In this document: positions 1 through 6,648 of the stretch, in pieces
Layout of the letters: every line of letters begins with the position of its first letter
Position numbering within the stretch: position 1 is the stretch's first letter
Source of the DNA: UBA2197 sp034370465
Lineage (GTDB): Bacteria; Desulfobacterota; Desulfuromonadia; Desulfuromonadales; UBA2197
Reading direction: 5' to 3'
Assembly (NCBI GenBank): GCA_034370465.1
Contig: JAXMLA010000124.1
Location: forward strand, 1 to 13,663
DNA length: 13,663 nucleotides
Notes under the pieces: model-generated
Told to the model about the DNA's origin: nothing
The model's input: only the letters and a program-made list of their open reading frames with translations
The model's database searches: none
Translations under genes and position numbers: made by a program

Positions 1-426
1 GCCACGGACTTGACGGAAAGATCCGAACCGGCCTTTGAGCAGGCAGAGATGCTCGCCAAATTGGCCGGTGCGGAGTTGCATATTCTGCACGTCGTCGCAG
101 AAATGGCCGATGCGCGGCGGGGAATGCTGCAGCCGCAGACCTTCGAGATCATGGAGAAAGAGGTGGAAACTCTGGCTCTCAAGGAGATGGATAACTTCTG
201 CAAAAAGAGACTCAAAGGGAAGAGTTGCACCACCGAAGTGGTGATCGGGCGCCCCTATGAGCAGATTATCAAACGTGCTCGGGAGATTCAGGCCGACCTC
301 ATCGTCGTCGGCACCCATGGACAAACGGCCTTTGAGCACATGCTGGTCGGGAGTACGGCGGAACGCGTTGTGCGCCGCTCGGAAATTCCCGTTTTGACCG
401 TGCGTGATTGTCGACCGGCACTTTGA
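1..426 (+). CDS. Universal stress protein (UspA family), 5' end cut by window
   Basis: The reading frame is open from base 1 and begins with residues ATDLTERSEPAFEQA, the end of the first beta strand and first helix of a UspA domain. About ten N-terminal residues probably lie upstream of the window, so the TTG at position 10 should not be taken as the start. Near the C-terminus is the nucleotide-binding signature G-2X-G-9X-G-S (GTHG, nine residues, GST), followed by a PVLTVR strand, which is typical of ATP-binding UspA proteins. The visible part is 141 codons, so this is a single-domain cytoplasmic protein of about 150 residues. UspA proteins act in stress survival, but their exact targets vary and nothing here identifies one. 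The stop is 89 bp before the permease gene on the same strand. Confidence 0.93.
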   Translation, partial: ATDLTERSEPAFEQAEMLAKLAGAELHILHVVAEMADARRGMLQPQTFEIMEKEVETLALKEMDNFCKKRLKGKSCTTEVVIGRPYEQIIKRAREIQADLIVVGTHGQTAFEHMLVGSTAERVVRRSEIPVLTVRDCRPAL

Positions 427-467
427 GGATGCCGCCTTTGTAGCAGTAGCCGGACGTCTCTTCCTCC

Positions 468-503
468 CTTCTCCTCCCTTTGCTTCGGCAGGGGGAGGGG
501 GGG
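468..503 (+). promoter_or_regulatory. Long UUCG-loop hairpin over the ribosome-binding region of the permease gene
   Basis: A pyrimidine-rich arm (468-483) can pair without gaps over 16 positions with a purine-rich arm (488-503) around a TTCG tetraloop (484-487); five of the pairs are G-U. The 3' arm is the G/A-rich stretch that would serve as Shine-Dalgarno for the GTG start at 516 or the ATG at 522. There is no T-run on either side, so it does not look like a classical intrinsic terminator for the upstream stress-protein gene. It could lower translation of the permease or protect the 3' end of the upstream message. The pairing is read directly from the sequence; the function is inferred. 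Confidence 0.45.
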
Positions 504-515
504 ATGACCCAGTGA

Positions 516-1469
516 GTGTCGATGCCCCTCCCTTTTGTAGAAATTCTCCTGATTGTTCTGCCGGTCTTTGTCGTCATCGCCCTCGGCTGGGGACTTTTGC
601 GCTTTGGCCTCATCGATAGTGAGTTCCTCCGTCAGACCAACCGCCTCGTTTATTACGTCTGTCTCCCCCTCCTCCTCTTCTACAAGATTGCCACCGCCGA
701 TTTCAGCAGCAACTTTAACGCGGCCCTGGTCAGTGCTTCAGCGCTGGCGATTGTTGCGGGATTTTGCATCTCTTATGCTTTTGCCTGGCTGCGCCACTAC
801 CCTCCGGCGGTGACCGGCGCTTTTTCCCAGGGGTCATTTCGCGGCAATATTGCTTATGTCGGCCTGGCGATCGTCCTGAATGCTTATGGTGAAGCCGGGT
901 TGACCAAGGCGAGCATGGTTATGGGTTTTATCGTTCCGGTCCTCAACTGGTTCGCCATCCTCGCCCTGCTGCTGCCGCATCGCGGCAAGCCGGGAAACCA
1001 CCCCAGCGGCGACTGGCGGCGGGCGCTCCTTCTGAATCCCCTCATTCTTGCTTCCCTCGCCGGGCTGGTCTGGAGTTTTCTGCAGCTGCCGATGCCGCGC
1101 CTGTTGGCCAGCAGCCTCCATCTCGCCAGCAGTATGACCCTCCCCCTCGCCCTCCTTGCGATCGGCGGCAGCTTTACCCCGCAGCGCCTGCGCGGCGATC
1201 TGTGGCGCGCCGGACTCGCCACCGCGATCAAGCTGGTCATCGTCCCCCTCTGCGCGGCCGGCCTCCTTTGGTCCTTTGGCCTGCGTGGCATGGACCTCGG
1301 TATCGGTGTCCTCCTCGCCGCCACACCGACGGCGACCGCCACCTACATTATGGCCGATCAGATGGGGGGCGATGCCGAACTCGCCGGCTCGATCATCATG
1401 CTCTCGACCCTGGCCGCGGCCGTGACCTACAGCCTGGCCCTTTTTATGCTCCATGCCGTGGGGGCTTAA
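516..1469 (+). CDS. AEC-family transporter (auxin efflux carrier-like permease, Mem_trans)
   Basis: This 317-residue protein is almost wholly hydrophobic, with about ten predicted membrane segments. The first runs through the stretch EILLIVLPVFVVIALGWGLL. This is followed by LIDSEFLRQTNRLVYYVCLPLLLFYKIA, matching the opening of the AEC family, where a conserved Asn and an 'LP' pair sit in the second helix. The length fits the usual 300-320 residues. A central hydrophilic loop (around residues 150-168, HRGKPGNHPSGDWRR) separates two halves, as expected for the family's inverted repeat. Bacterial members export or import small organic anions such as malate or malonate, but the substrate cannot be told from sequence. 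The start chosen is GTG at 516; the in-frame ATG at 522 is nearly as good. Both follow a G-rich Shine-Dalgarno-like stretch that lies in a hairpin. Confidence 0.88.
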   Translation: MSMPLPFVEILLIVLPVFVVIALGWGLLRFGLIDSEFLRQTNRLVYYVCLPLLLFYKIATADFSSNFNAALVSASALAIVAGFCISYAFAWLRHYPPAVTGAFSQGSFRGNIAYVGLAIVLNAYGEAGLTKASMVMGFIVPVLNWFAILALLLPHRGKPGNHPSGDWRRALLLNPLILASLAGLVWSFLQLPMPRLLASSLHLASSMTLPLALLAIGGSFTPQRLRGDLWRAGLATAIKLVIVPLCAAGLLWSFGLRGMDLGIGVLLAATPTATATYIMADQMGGDAELAGSIIMLSTLAAAVTYSLALFMLHAVGA

Positions 1470-1534
1470 AAATCTTGCATGCCAGCAGCGTTCATAATAT
1501 CCTCTGCGGGGTTTGACTGGAATCGGGAGGATTT

Positions 1535-3229
1535 ATGGCCGCAGAGAACGAAAGTGTTTCGTCCTATTCACGACGACTGTTAATCTTCACCACCATTGTC
1601 GGGCTCTTCGCCGGTGTTGCCTTCCCCCCGATCGCCGCTTACATGGTCGGCCCCGAGGCCTATAACTGGCCCTTTGTCGTCACTTGTCTGGTGGCCGGCC
1701 AGACCTTCGGTGCCATTCTTTTTATCACCATCCGCTCTTCCCTGACCCGCCAGCTCCGTCAATATCTCCATCTCTTACAATTACTCTCGGAAGAGACCAT
1801 CGTTACCGACGGCACTGTCGAAGCCCTCGAAACCTCTCTGCAAAAAAGCGTCGATCGTATCCGTCAGAATCTTGGCAACCTTTTGACCTGTATCGATACT
1901 TTTCTCCCGCATTATCAGGAATTGGCGCAGGCGAGCGGTTTTTTGTCCAGCCGGACCGAGCAGGGACTCAGTGCTGCCCAAGCTGCCCGTGGCAACATCG
2001 AAACTCTCGCCGGGAAGCAACGCCAGATTGCTGCCGAGATGGAACTGTTGCTGCGCCGCAGTCGCGGCGAGACATTGATTACTCAACAACTTTCCGCCGC
2101 TTTACAAGAGATGGCGCAGGCGATGGAGCGTTCCAACGATCGTTTTCTCGAAACGACCGCGACTGTCGACGAAATGGCCGGGAGTGTGCGGCAGGTCGCC
2201 ACTGAGGCCGAGCAGATTGCCCGGGCCGTCGAAGTGAGTGCGCACGACCTTGGCGGCATCGACGAATCGATGGCGCGGATTCGCGCCGAGGCGCAAAAAG
2301 GGGCCAGCGCTGCCGAGTCATTGCGGGGTGATGCGGAAGAAGGTTTGATTGTGGTCGATGCGGCGATCCGTGAAATGGAGCGGATTGACCATGAAGGGGA
2401 GAAGACGCGCCTCGCCATGCAGCGTTTGGCGGTGCAGGCGGCGGCGGTGAATAAGATTATCAAGGTGATGAAAGAGCTGGTTTCGGATACGGAACTGTTG
2501 GCCTTTAATGCCGCGATCATTGCCGCCCAGGCCGGCGAAGAGGGGAAAGGGTTTGCCGTTGTCGCTGAAGAGATCGGTGATCTTGCCGGCCGTACCCGCG
2601 AGAATGCCCAGGAGATTGCCGGAATTGTCCAGGCGATTGCGACGGAGAGTGCCGATGTGACCGCTGCGGTCGCTGCCACCGGCGAGCGGATCGGTGCCGG
2701 TAAGGCGCAGTCCCGCAGCGCCGGCAATGCCCTGCGCAAGATCGTTGCCAGCTCCGCCGAGGCGGCGGCAACGACGGCCGCGATTGTAGAAGTCACCGAA
2801 GAGCAGCAGGAACGGACCCGCACCCTGATCGCCGGGATGGCGCAGGGGACGAGTTCAGTGCGGGCGATTGCCCGGGCGATACATGAGCAACAGATTGCCA
2901 TTGAACGGATTCAGAACGGGGTGATCGATATGAAGGGCGCCTCCGACCGGATGGCGCAGGGGATGGAAGAACAGATTGCCGCCAAACAGGCTTTCGATAT
3001 CGGCCTCTCTGAACGCGGCGAGCAGTTTAATGCGATCAATGACGCCGTGCGCTATCAACTGGCCATCAGCGAAAAGGTGCTGGAGCACTTTGCTACCTCC
3101 GAAGAGCGGCTCAAAGGGAATGCCGCGCGCACCGTCATCATCGATCACGAGATTTTGGCTCTCGAAGAGATTGCGCAATCGCTGCAGCAACTTGCCGACC
3201 GTTACGGCGCGATGCGGCGGCGGAAGTAA
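1535..3229 (+). CDS. Methyl-accepting chemotaxis protein with atypical signalling tip
   Basis: This 564-residue chemoreceptor starts with ATG after a GGGAGG Shine-Dalgarno (about 1525-1530). Two membrane helices (about residues 15-38 and 45-67) are joined by a very short loop, so there is no periplasmic ligand domain. Long Ala/Glu/Gln-rich coiled coil follows, with the signalling hairpin near residues 310-355 (ELLAFNAAI, then AGEEGKGFAVVAEEI). Aligned by eye to E. coli Tsr, the tip departs at usually conserved sites: the Glu of NAAIEAARAGE is Ile329, the Arg is Gln332, and the residue matching Tsr Phe373 is Ser317. No NWETF-type CheR/CheB tether is present at the C-terminus, which ends in MRRRK. 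It probably senses a cytoplasmic, membrane or partner-borne signal and would pass it to a CheA/CheW complex. No che genes lie in the window. Confidence 0.92.
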   Translation: MAAENESVSSYSRRLLIFTTIVGLFAGVAFPPIAAYMVGPEAYNWPFVVTCLVAGQTFGAILFITIRSSLTRQLRQYLHLLQLLSEETIVTDGTVEALETSLQKSVDRIRQNLGNLLTCIDTFLPHYQELAQASGFLSSRTEQGLSAAQAARGNIETLAGKQRQIAAEMELLLRRSRGETLITQQLSAALQEMAQAMERSNDRFLETTATVDEMAGSVRQVATEAEQIARAVEVSAHDLGGIDESMARIRAEAQKGASAAESLRGDAEEGLIVVDAAIREMERIDHEGEKTRLAMQRLAVQAAAVNKIIKVMKELVSDTELLAFNAAIIAAQAGEEGKGFAVVAEEIGDLAGRTRENAQEIAGIVQAIATESADVTAAVAATGERIGAGKAQSRSAGNALRKIVASSAEAAATTAAIVEVTEEQQERTRTLIAGMAQGTSSVRAIARAIHEQQIAIERIQNGVIDMKGASDRMAQGMEEQIAAKQAFDIGLSERGEQFNAINDAVRYQLAISEKVLEHFATSEERLKGNAARTVIIDHEILALEEIAQSLQQLADRYGAMRRRK

Positions 3230-3340
3230 CCACTTAAGCCACCAATGCGGCTTGATCCGCACATGAAACAGTTTCTGCCTTGGAATGAACCCTCTCCCCC
3301 CTCATGAATCACCGTCCCCACCCCTTACCAGAAACCAAAG

Positions 3341-3357
3341 CGGACGAGTTGCGTCCG
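3341..3357 (-). terminator. Candidate terminator of the amrS-pcm-phosphatase operon
   Basis: CGGACG and CGTCCG form a perfect 6-bp stem around a 5-base loop, 18 bp past the phosphatase stop. Read on the minus strand the stem is followed by CTTTGGTTTC, which is T-rich but not a clean T-run. Position and orientation fit the end of the leftward operon, which converges on the chemoreceptor gene. The weak tail keeps confidence moderate. Confidence 0.4.
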
Positions 3358-3375
3358 GCACCCCCTCCGGTTCTG

Positions 3376-4209
3376 TCAACACGACCTGCTGCCGTGCAGG
3401 TCAATGACGATAGCGGAACAGTCGTCTTCAGGGGGATCGGAGACGCCAAAGTCGCTGAGGGACTGGAAGAGGAGGCCGAGGAAATCGAGATGATCGGCGT
3501 TGGCGGTGGTGCGCAGCAGTTCTTTCAAGCGTTCGAGACCATACGGTTCACCACAGGCATTGGCGGTTTCGGTGACGCCGTCGGTATACAAAAGGAAGCG
3601 ATCCCCGCGGGCAAAGCTGTAGGATTGCAGCTGGATCTCCGGCATCTCGAAAAAGCCGATCGGGGGGCCGGTGGAGTGGAGTTCTTCGACCTTCCCAGCG
3701 CGGAGGACCAGGGCCGGAACCTGGCCGGCATTGACATAGTGCATGGCAAAGGTGCGCGGATCGATGACCCCGTAGAAAAGTGAGGAGGAGAAGTACTGGT
3801 CGATGGTCTCCGAACGGCGGGAGAATTCGATGAGGAAACGGTTGACCTGCTGCACCAGTTCGAGGGGCGCGCAGGTGCCGAGGGCGGCGGGGTGGATGAA
3901 GCCGTAGATCAGCGACATCACCACCGAGGCGTGCAGCCCGTGTCCGGTGACATCGCCGATAAAGAGCGATTGGCATTCATCGGGCATGTTGATGATATCG
4001 AAATAGTCGCCGCCGAGCCCGGCCGCCATGCGATTCTTGACGCCGCTGCGGCACCAGTTGCAGGTCGGTGAGCTCTTTGGTAGCAGGAGCTGTTGGACCT
4101 TCTCGGCCAGCTCCATCCCTTCACTGAGAAACTTTCCCCGCACCCGGCTCTCCCCGAAGGTGACCGGCAGATTCAACGCACTCCTGGCTGATCCGTCATT
4201 GTAGGCCAT
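3376..4209 (-). CDS. SpoIIE/RsbU-type PP2C serine phosphatase, stand-alone
   Basis: This 277-residue protein is a PPM/SpoIIE phosphatase domain with only a short N-terminal lead (AEKVQQLLLP, about residues 35-44). The metal-binding motifs are present in order: GGDYFD (66-71), DVTGHG (about 85-90), LLYTDGVTE (about 206-214) and EDD near residue 260. Such enzymes remove phosphate from Ser/Thr, commonly on anti-sigma-factor antagonists, and are often the output of partner-switching systems. No kinase or STAS gene is adjacent here. A CNWC pair (residues 50-53) lies just ahead of the first metal motif. The ATG at 4209 is preferred because AGGTGG sits about 5 bases upstream and the start overlaps the pcm stop by about 14 bases, suggesting translational coupling. 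A longer frame reaches back to 4251 but lies deeper inside pcm. Confidence 0.88.
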   Translation of the reverse strand: MAYNDGSARSALNLPVTFGESRVRGKFLSEGMELAEKVQQLLLPKSSPTCNWCRSGVKNRMAAGLGGDYFDIINMPDECQSLFIGDVTGHGLHASVVMSLIYGFIHPAALGTCAPLELVQQVNRFLIEFSRRSETIDQYFSSSLFYGVIDPRTFAMHYVNAGQVPALVLRAGKVEELHSTGPPIGFFEMPEIQLQSYSFARGDRFLLYTDGVTETANACGEPYGLERLKELLRTTANADHLDFLGLLFQSLSDFGVSDPPEDDCSAIVIDLHGSRSC

Positions 4210-4927
4210 GGCCCACCTCGTCACTTGAACGTTCATTGTCGCTGTTGTCACCTTTTGACCATCCGGCCGCGCCGATCAGGGGGACGAAGCGGACCGGGCA
4301 GAGCTCTTCGCTGTGGTAATCATCTTCCCCGCGCCGTTTGACCCGGATCAGCATCTGCAGAAAGGAAGTCGGGCCGATGGGGATGACCAACCGTCCGCCG
4401 AGGGCAAGTTGCTCGAGAAGTGCTTCCGGCAGTTTCGGCGCCCCGGCGGTAACGACGATGGCGTCGTAGGGGGCATGTTCCGGCCAGCCGAGGGTGCCGT
4501 CCCCGGCATGGACGACAACGTTGCTGTAGCCGAGCGTTGTCAACCTGTCTCTGGCTTTATCGGCCAATCTCCCCAGCCGTTCGATTGTGTAGACCGTCTT
4601 CACAATCCGGCTCAACACCGCGGCAGCGTAGCCGGAGCCGGTACCGATCTCCAGCACCCGGTCGCCGGGGGTCAGCTCCAGCGCTTCGGTCATATAGGCG
4701 ACGATGTAGGGCTGCGAGATCGTCTGCTCCTCCTCGATCGGCAGCGGGTGATCGGCATAAGCGTGGGCTGCTAGTTCCGGGGCGACGAAAGCTTCCCGCG
4801 GCACCTCGCGCATCGCCCGCAGCACCGCGGCATCCTTGATGCCGCGGCCGATCAGATCCTCGCGGAACATGATCTCGCGCGCTTCTTCCTTTCTCGTACT
4901 CCACGGGACCCGGATCGTCATCTGCAC
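4196..4927 (-). CDS. pcm: Protein-L-isoaspartate O-methyltransferase
   Basis: The enzyme uses S-adenosylmethionine to methylate L-isoaspartyl residues in aged proteins, starting their repair in the cytoplasm. Family landmarks are clear: RGIKDAAVLRAMREVPREAFV (about residues 28-48), PLPIEEEQTISQPYIVA (61-77), SAM motif I VLEIGTGSGYAAAVL (91-105), then GDGTLGWPEHAPYDAIVVTAG and GGRLVIPIG. At 243 residues it is slightly longer than the usual 210-220. The extra part is a hydrophilic C-terminal tail (GWSKGDNSDNERSSDEVGHGLQ) running into the start of the phosphatase gene. The start is GTG at 4927 or ATG at 4921; neither has a strong ribosome site, and the kinase gene ends only 6 bp upstream, so coupling is likely. 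Unlike many proteobacteria, the neighbours are not surE, nlpD or rpoS. Confidence 0.95.
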   Translation of the reverse strand: MQMTIRVPWSTRKEEAREIMFREDLIGRGIKDAAVLRAMREVPREAFVAPELAAHAYADHPLPIEEEQTISQPYIVAYMTEALELTPGDRVLEIGTGSGYAAAVLSRIVKTVYTIERLGRLADKARDRLTTLGYSNVVVHAGDGTLGWPEHAPYDAIVVTAGAPKLPEALLEQLALGGRLVIPIGPTSFLQMLIRVKRRGEDDYHSEELCPVRFVPLIGAAGWSKGDNSDNERSSDEVGHGLQ

Positions 4928-4933
4928 CCGCTT

Positions 4934-5422
4934 TTAGCGTTTGTAGCCGAGTCGCCGCATCAGGGCGTGGCGTTCCTGCCGATCGAAATCGCTCTCGACG
5001 CCCTTGGGCGGCAAGCCGTCGATGACGCCGAGGATTCCCCATCCTTGCAGTGTGGAAGCGACGATGACCTGCAGGGGGTTGGCGGTGGCGCAGTAGATGG
5101 TGCAGACCTCGGGGCAGTGCTTGATCTGATTGAGGACGTTAATCGGAAAGGCCTCACGCAGCAGGATGCAAAAGACATGGCCGGCACCGATGGCTTTGAG
5201 GGCGGTCACGCAGTCCCGCGTCAGATCGTCGTCATTCCCCTCAGTACGGATCAAACAGGGGCCGGACGCCTCGGAAAAGGCGATACCGAAACGGGCCTGC
5301 GGTACCGCCGTGACGATAATTTCATAAAGATCCTCCGCGCTCTTGATAAAGTGGGTCTGGCCGAGAATGATATTGCATCCTTCCGGATACTCGATCTTGA
5401 CGTTATGGATTTCGAGTTGCAA
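4934..5422 (-). CDS. Adenosine-specific kinase (PF04008, formerly DUF355)
   Basis: This 162-residue protein matches the small adenosine-specific kinase family along its whole length. Recognisable blocks are NIILGQTHFIKSAEDLYE (residues 17-34), FGIAFSEASGPCLIRTEGND, AGHVFCILL, FPINVLNQIK, IYCATANPLQVIVA and GWGILGVIDG, ending in the typical RRLGYK. Archaeal members have been described as binding adenosine and nucleotides; the role in bacteria is not well established. The start is set at TTG 5422 because AAGGAGG lies 5 bases upstream and the family's conserved N-terminus (LEIHNVKIEYPEG) begins there. An upstream ATG extension to 5611 would overlap the radical SAM gene in another frame and carries no family similarity. 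The gene is 40 bp after the radical SAM gene and 6 bp before pcm, so one transcript is likely. Confidence 0.9.
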   Translation of the reverse strand: MQLEIHNVKIEYPEGCNIILGQTHFIKSAEDLYEIIVTAVPQARFGIAFSEASGPCLIRTEGNDDDLTRDCVTALKAIGAGHVFCILLREAFPINVLNQIKHCPEVCTIYCATANPLQVIVASTLQGWGILGVIDGLPPKGVESDFDRQERHALMRRLGYKR

Positions 5423-5462
5423 GGCTTCCTCCTTGGCCGGTAACTTTCCGGCCGGCCTGGGA

Positions 5463-6473
5463 TCACATGCCGATGCCGGCAATGGCAGTCCCGCAATCGG
5501 GGCAGACGCCGTTGCGGATGCGGTTGGTGCCGATACCAAAGCCGTAGCGCTCGATGAGCAGCGTCGCACAGGACGGGCACCAGGTGTTCTCGCCCCCCTC
5601 GCCAGGGACATTCCCTTCGTAGACGTAGCGCAGACCGGCGGCGCGGCCGATCTCCCGCGCCTTGCGCAGGGTGGCGAGGGGGGTACGGGGCCGGTCCATC
5701 AGTTTGTAGGTCGGGTAGAACTGGCTGACATGCCAGGGAGTATCGATTCCGAGGTTGGCGACGATGAAGCTCGCCAGTTCCTGCAACTCTTTTTCGTCGT
5801 CGTTGAGGCCGGGGATGATCAGGGTGGTGAGCTCGATCCAGATCCCGAGTTTACGATGTTCAATAATCGAGTCGAGAACCTCGGCCAGACGGGCCTGGAC
5901 AACGTCGTGGTAGAAGTTCTCAGAGAAGCCCTTGAGGTCGATATTGGCGGCATCGAGCCAGGGGGCGATGAAGGCGAGGGCTTCGGGGGTGATGTAGCCG
6001 TTGGTAACGAAGATATTCCTGAGTCCGGCTTCATGGGCGAGGCGGGCGGTATCGCAGGCAAATTCAAAGAAGACCGTCGGTTCGGTGTAGGTGTAGGCGA
6101 TGGAGGTGCAGCCATGCGCTACCGCTTTTTTCACCACGTCGGCCGGAGTGCGTGCCACCCCCCGGATCGGCGTCTCCTTTTCAATCTGCGAGATTTCGTA
6201 GTTCTGGCAGTGGCGGCAGTGGAAGTTGCACCCGACCGTGGCGATGGAGTAGGAGCGGCTCCCCGGCTGGACATGGTAGAGGGGTTTCTTTTCGATGGGG
6301 TCGGCGTTCTCGGCGCAGAGCTTACCGTAGACCAGGCTGTAAAGGATGCCGTCCTGGTTCTCGCGGACCCCGCAGTGGCCGCGTTCGCCGTCGGCAATCA
6401 GGCAGTGGAAGCGGCACAGGCCGCAACGCACCCGATTGCCCGGCAGCTCTTCGTAGAACATCGCCTCCTTCAT
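5463..6473 (-). CDS. amrS: AmmeMemoRadiSam-type radical SAM enzyme (AmrS)
   Basis: This 336-residue protein resembles pyruvate formate-lyase-activating enzymes but has the AmrS layout. An N-terminal Cys cluster (CGLCRFHC, C17/C20/C24, and C34 in GHCGVREN) comes first. The radical SAM motif CNFHCRHC follows (C82, C86, C89), which binds a 4Fe-4S cluster that cleaves SAM. Next are YTYTEPTVFFEF, the DLKGFSENFY strand and IIPGLND, and last a zinc-ribbon-like tail with CPSC (299-302) and CPDC (324-327). AmrS proteins usually accompany Memo and AMMECR1 proteins, and the reaction of that system is not settled. No Memo or AMMECR1 gene is present in this window. The ATG at 6473 has AAGGAG just upstream. 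It is the first gene of the leftward cluster with adenosine kinase, pcm and phosphatase. Confidence 0.92.
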   Translation of the reverse strand: MKEAMFYEELPGNRVRCGLCRFHCLIADGERGHCGVRENQDGILYSLVYGKLCAENADPIEKKPLYHVQPGSRSYSIATVGCNFHCRHCQNYEISQIEKETPIRGVARTPADVVKKAVAHGCTSIAYTYTEPTVFFEFACDTARLAHEAGLRNIFVTNGYITPEALAFIAPWLDAANIDLKGFSENFYHDVVQARLAEVLDSIIEHRKLGIWIELTTLIIPGLNDDEKELQELASFIVANLGIDTPWHVSQFYPTYKLMDRPRTPLATLRKAREIGRAAGLRYVYEGNVPGEGGENTWCPSCATLLIERYGFGIGTNRIRNGVCPDCGTAIAGIGM

Positions 6474-6586
6474 AAACTCCTTCTGTCACCATTTGACCAT
6501 TTGTATTTAAACAAAGCTTACCAGTTAACCAATGCAGGGCAATCACTCCAAAGTTTTAAAGATAGGAAACTTTATGTGCAAAGAGC

Positions 6587-6623
6587 AACGCCGCTATTCA
6601 GCATGGTGCTGGATAGCGGCGTT
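6587..6623 (-). terminator. Strong hairpin, likely rhlE terminator
   Basis: AACGCCGCTAT (6587-6597) and ATAGCGGCGTT (6613-6623) are perfect inverted copies. The stem continues past one wobble position as CAGCA/TGCTG around a 3-base loop, giving about 17 pairs. It begins 26 bp after the helicase stop on the minus strand. The bases following it there are GCTCTTTGC, a partly T-rich tail. The side facing the plus strand has a G-run and no T-run. This fits a leftward intrinsic terminator separating the helicase gene from the amrS operon. Confidence 0.65.
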
Positions 6624-6648
6624 GGGGGTGTGTGGGCGGGTTTTTCGC

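Noticed and set aside
2083..2901. Minus-strand open frame of 272 codons opposite the chemoreceptor
   Set aside because: Its Ala/Ser/Arg-rich low-complexity composition is what the antisense of an Ala/Glu-rich coiled coil gives.
3246..3261. TGCGG/CCGCA hairpin after the chemoreceptor gene as a terminator
   Set aside because: The stem is only 5 bp and no T-run follows; too weak to call.
3304..3783. Plus-strand open frame of 159 codons opposite the phosphatase C-terminus
   Set aside because: The minus strand carries clear PP2C motifs in this region; the plus frame has no family features.
6504..6532. TTGGTT-N17-TAAATA (minus) as the amrS promoter
   Set aside because: The spacing is right, but each hexamer matches only about half of the consensus; it could be chance in an AT-rich patch.
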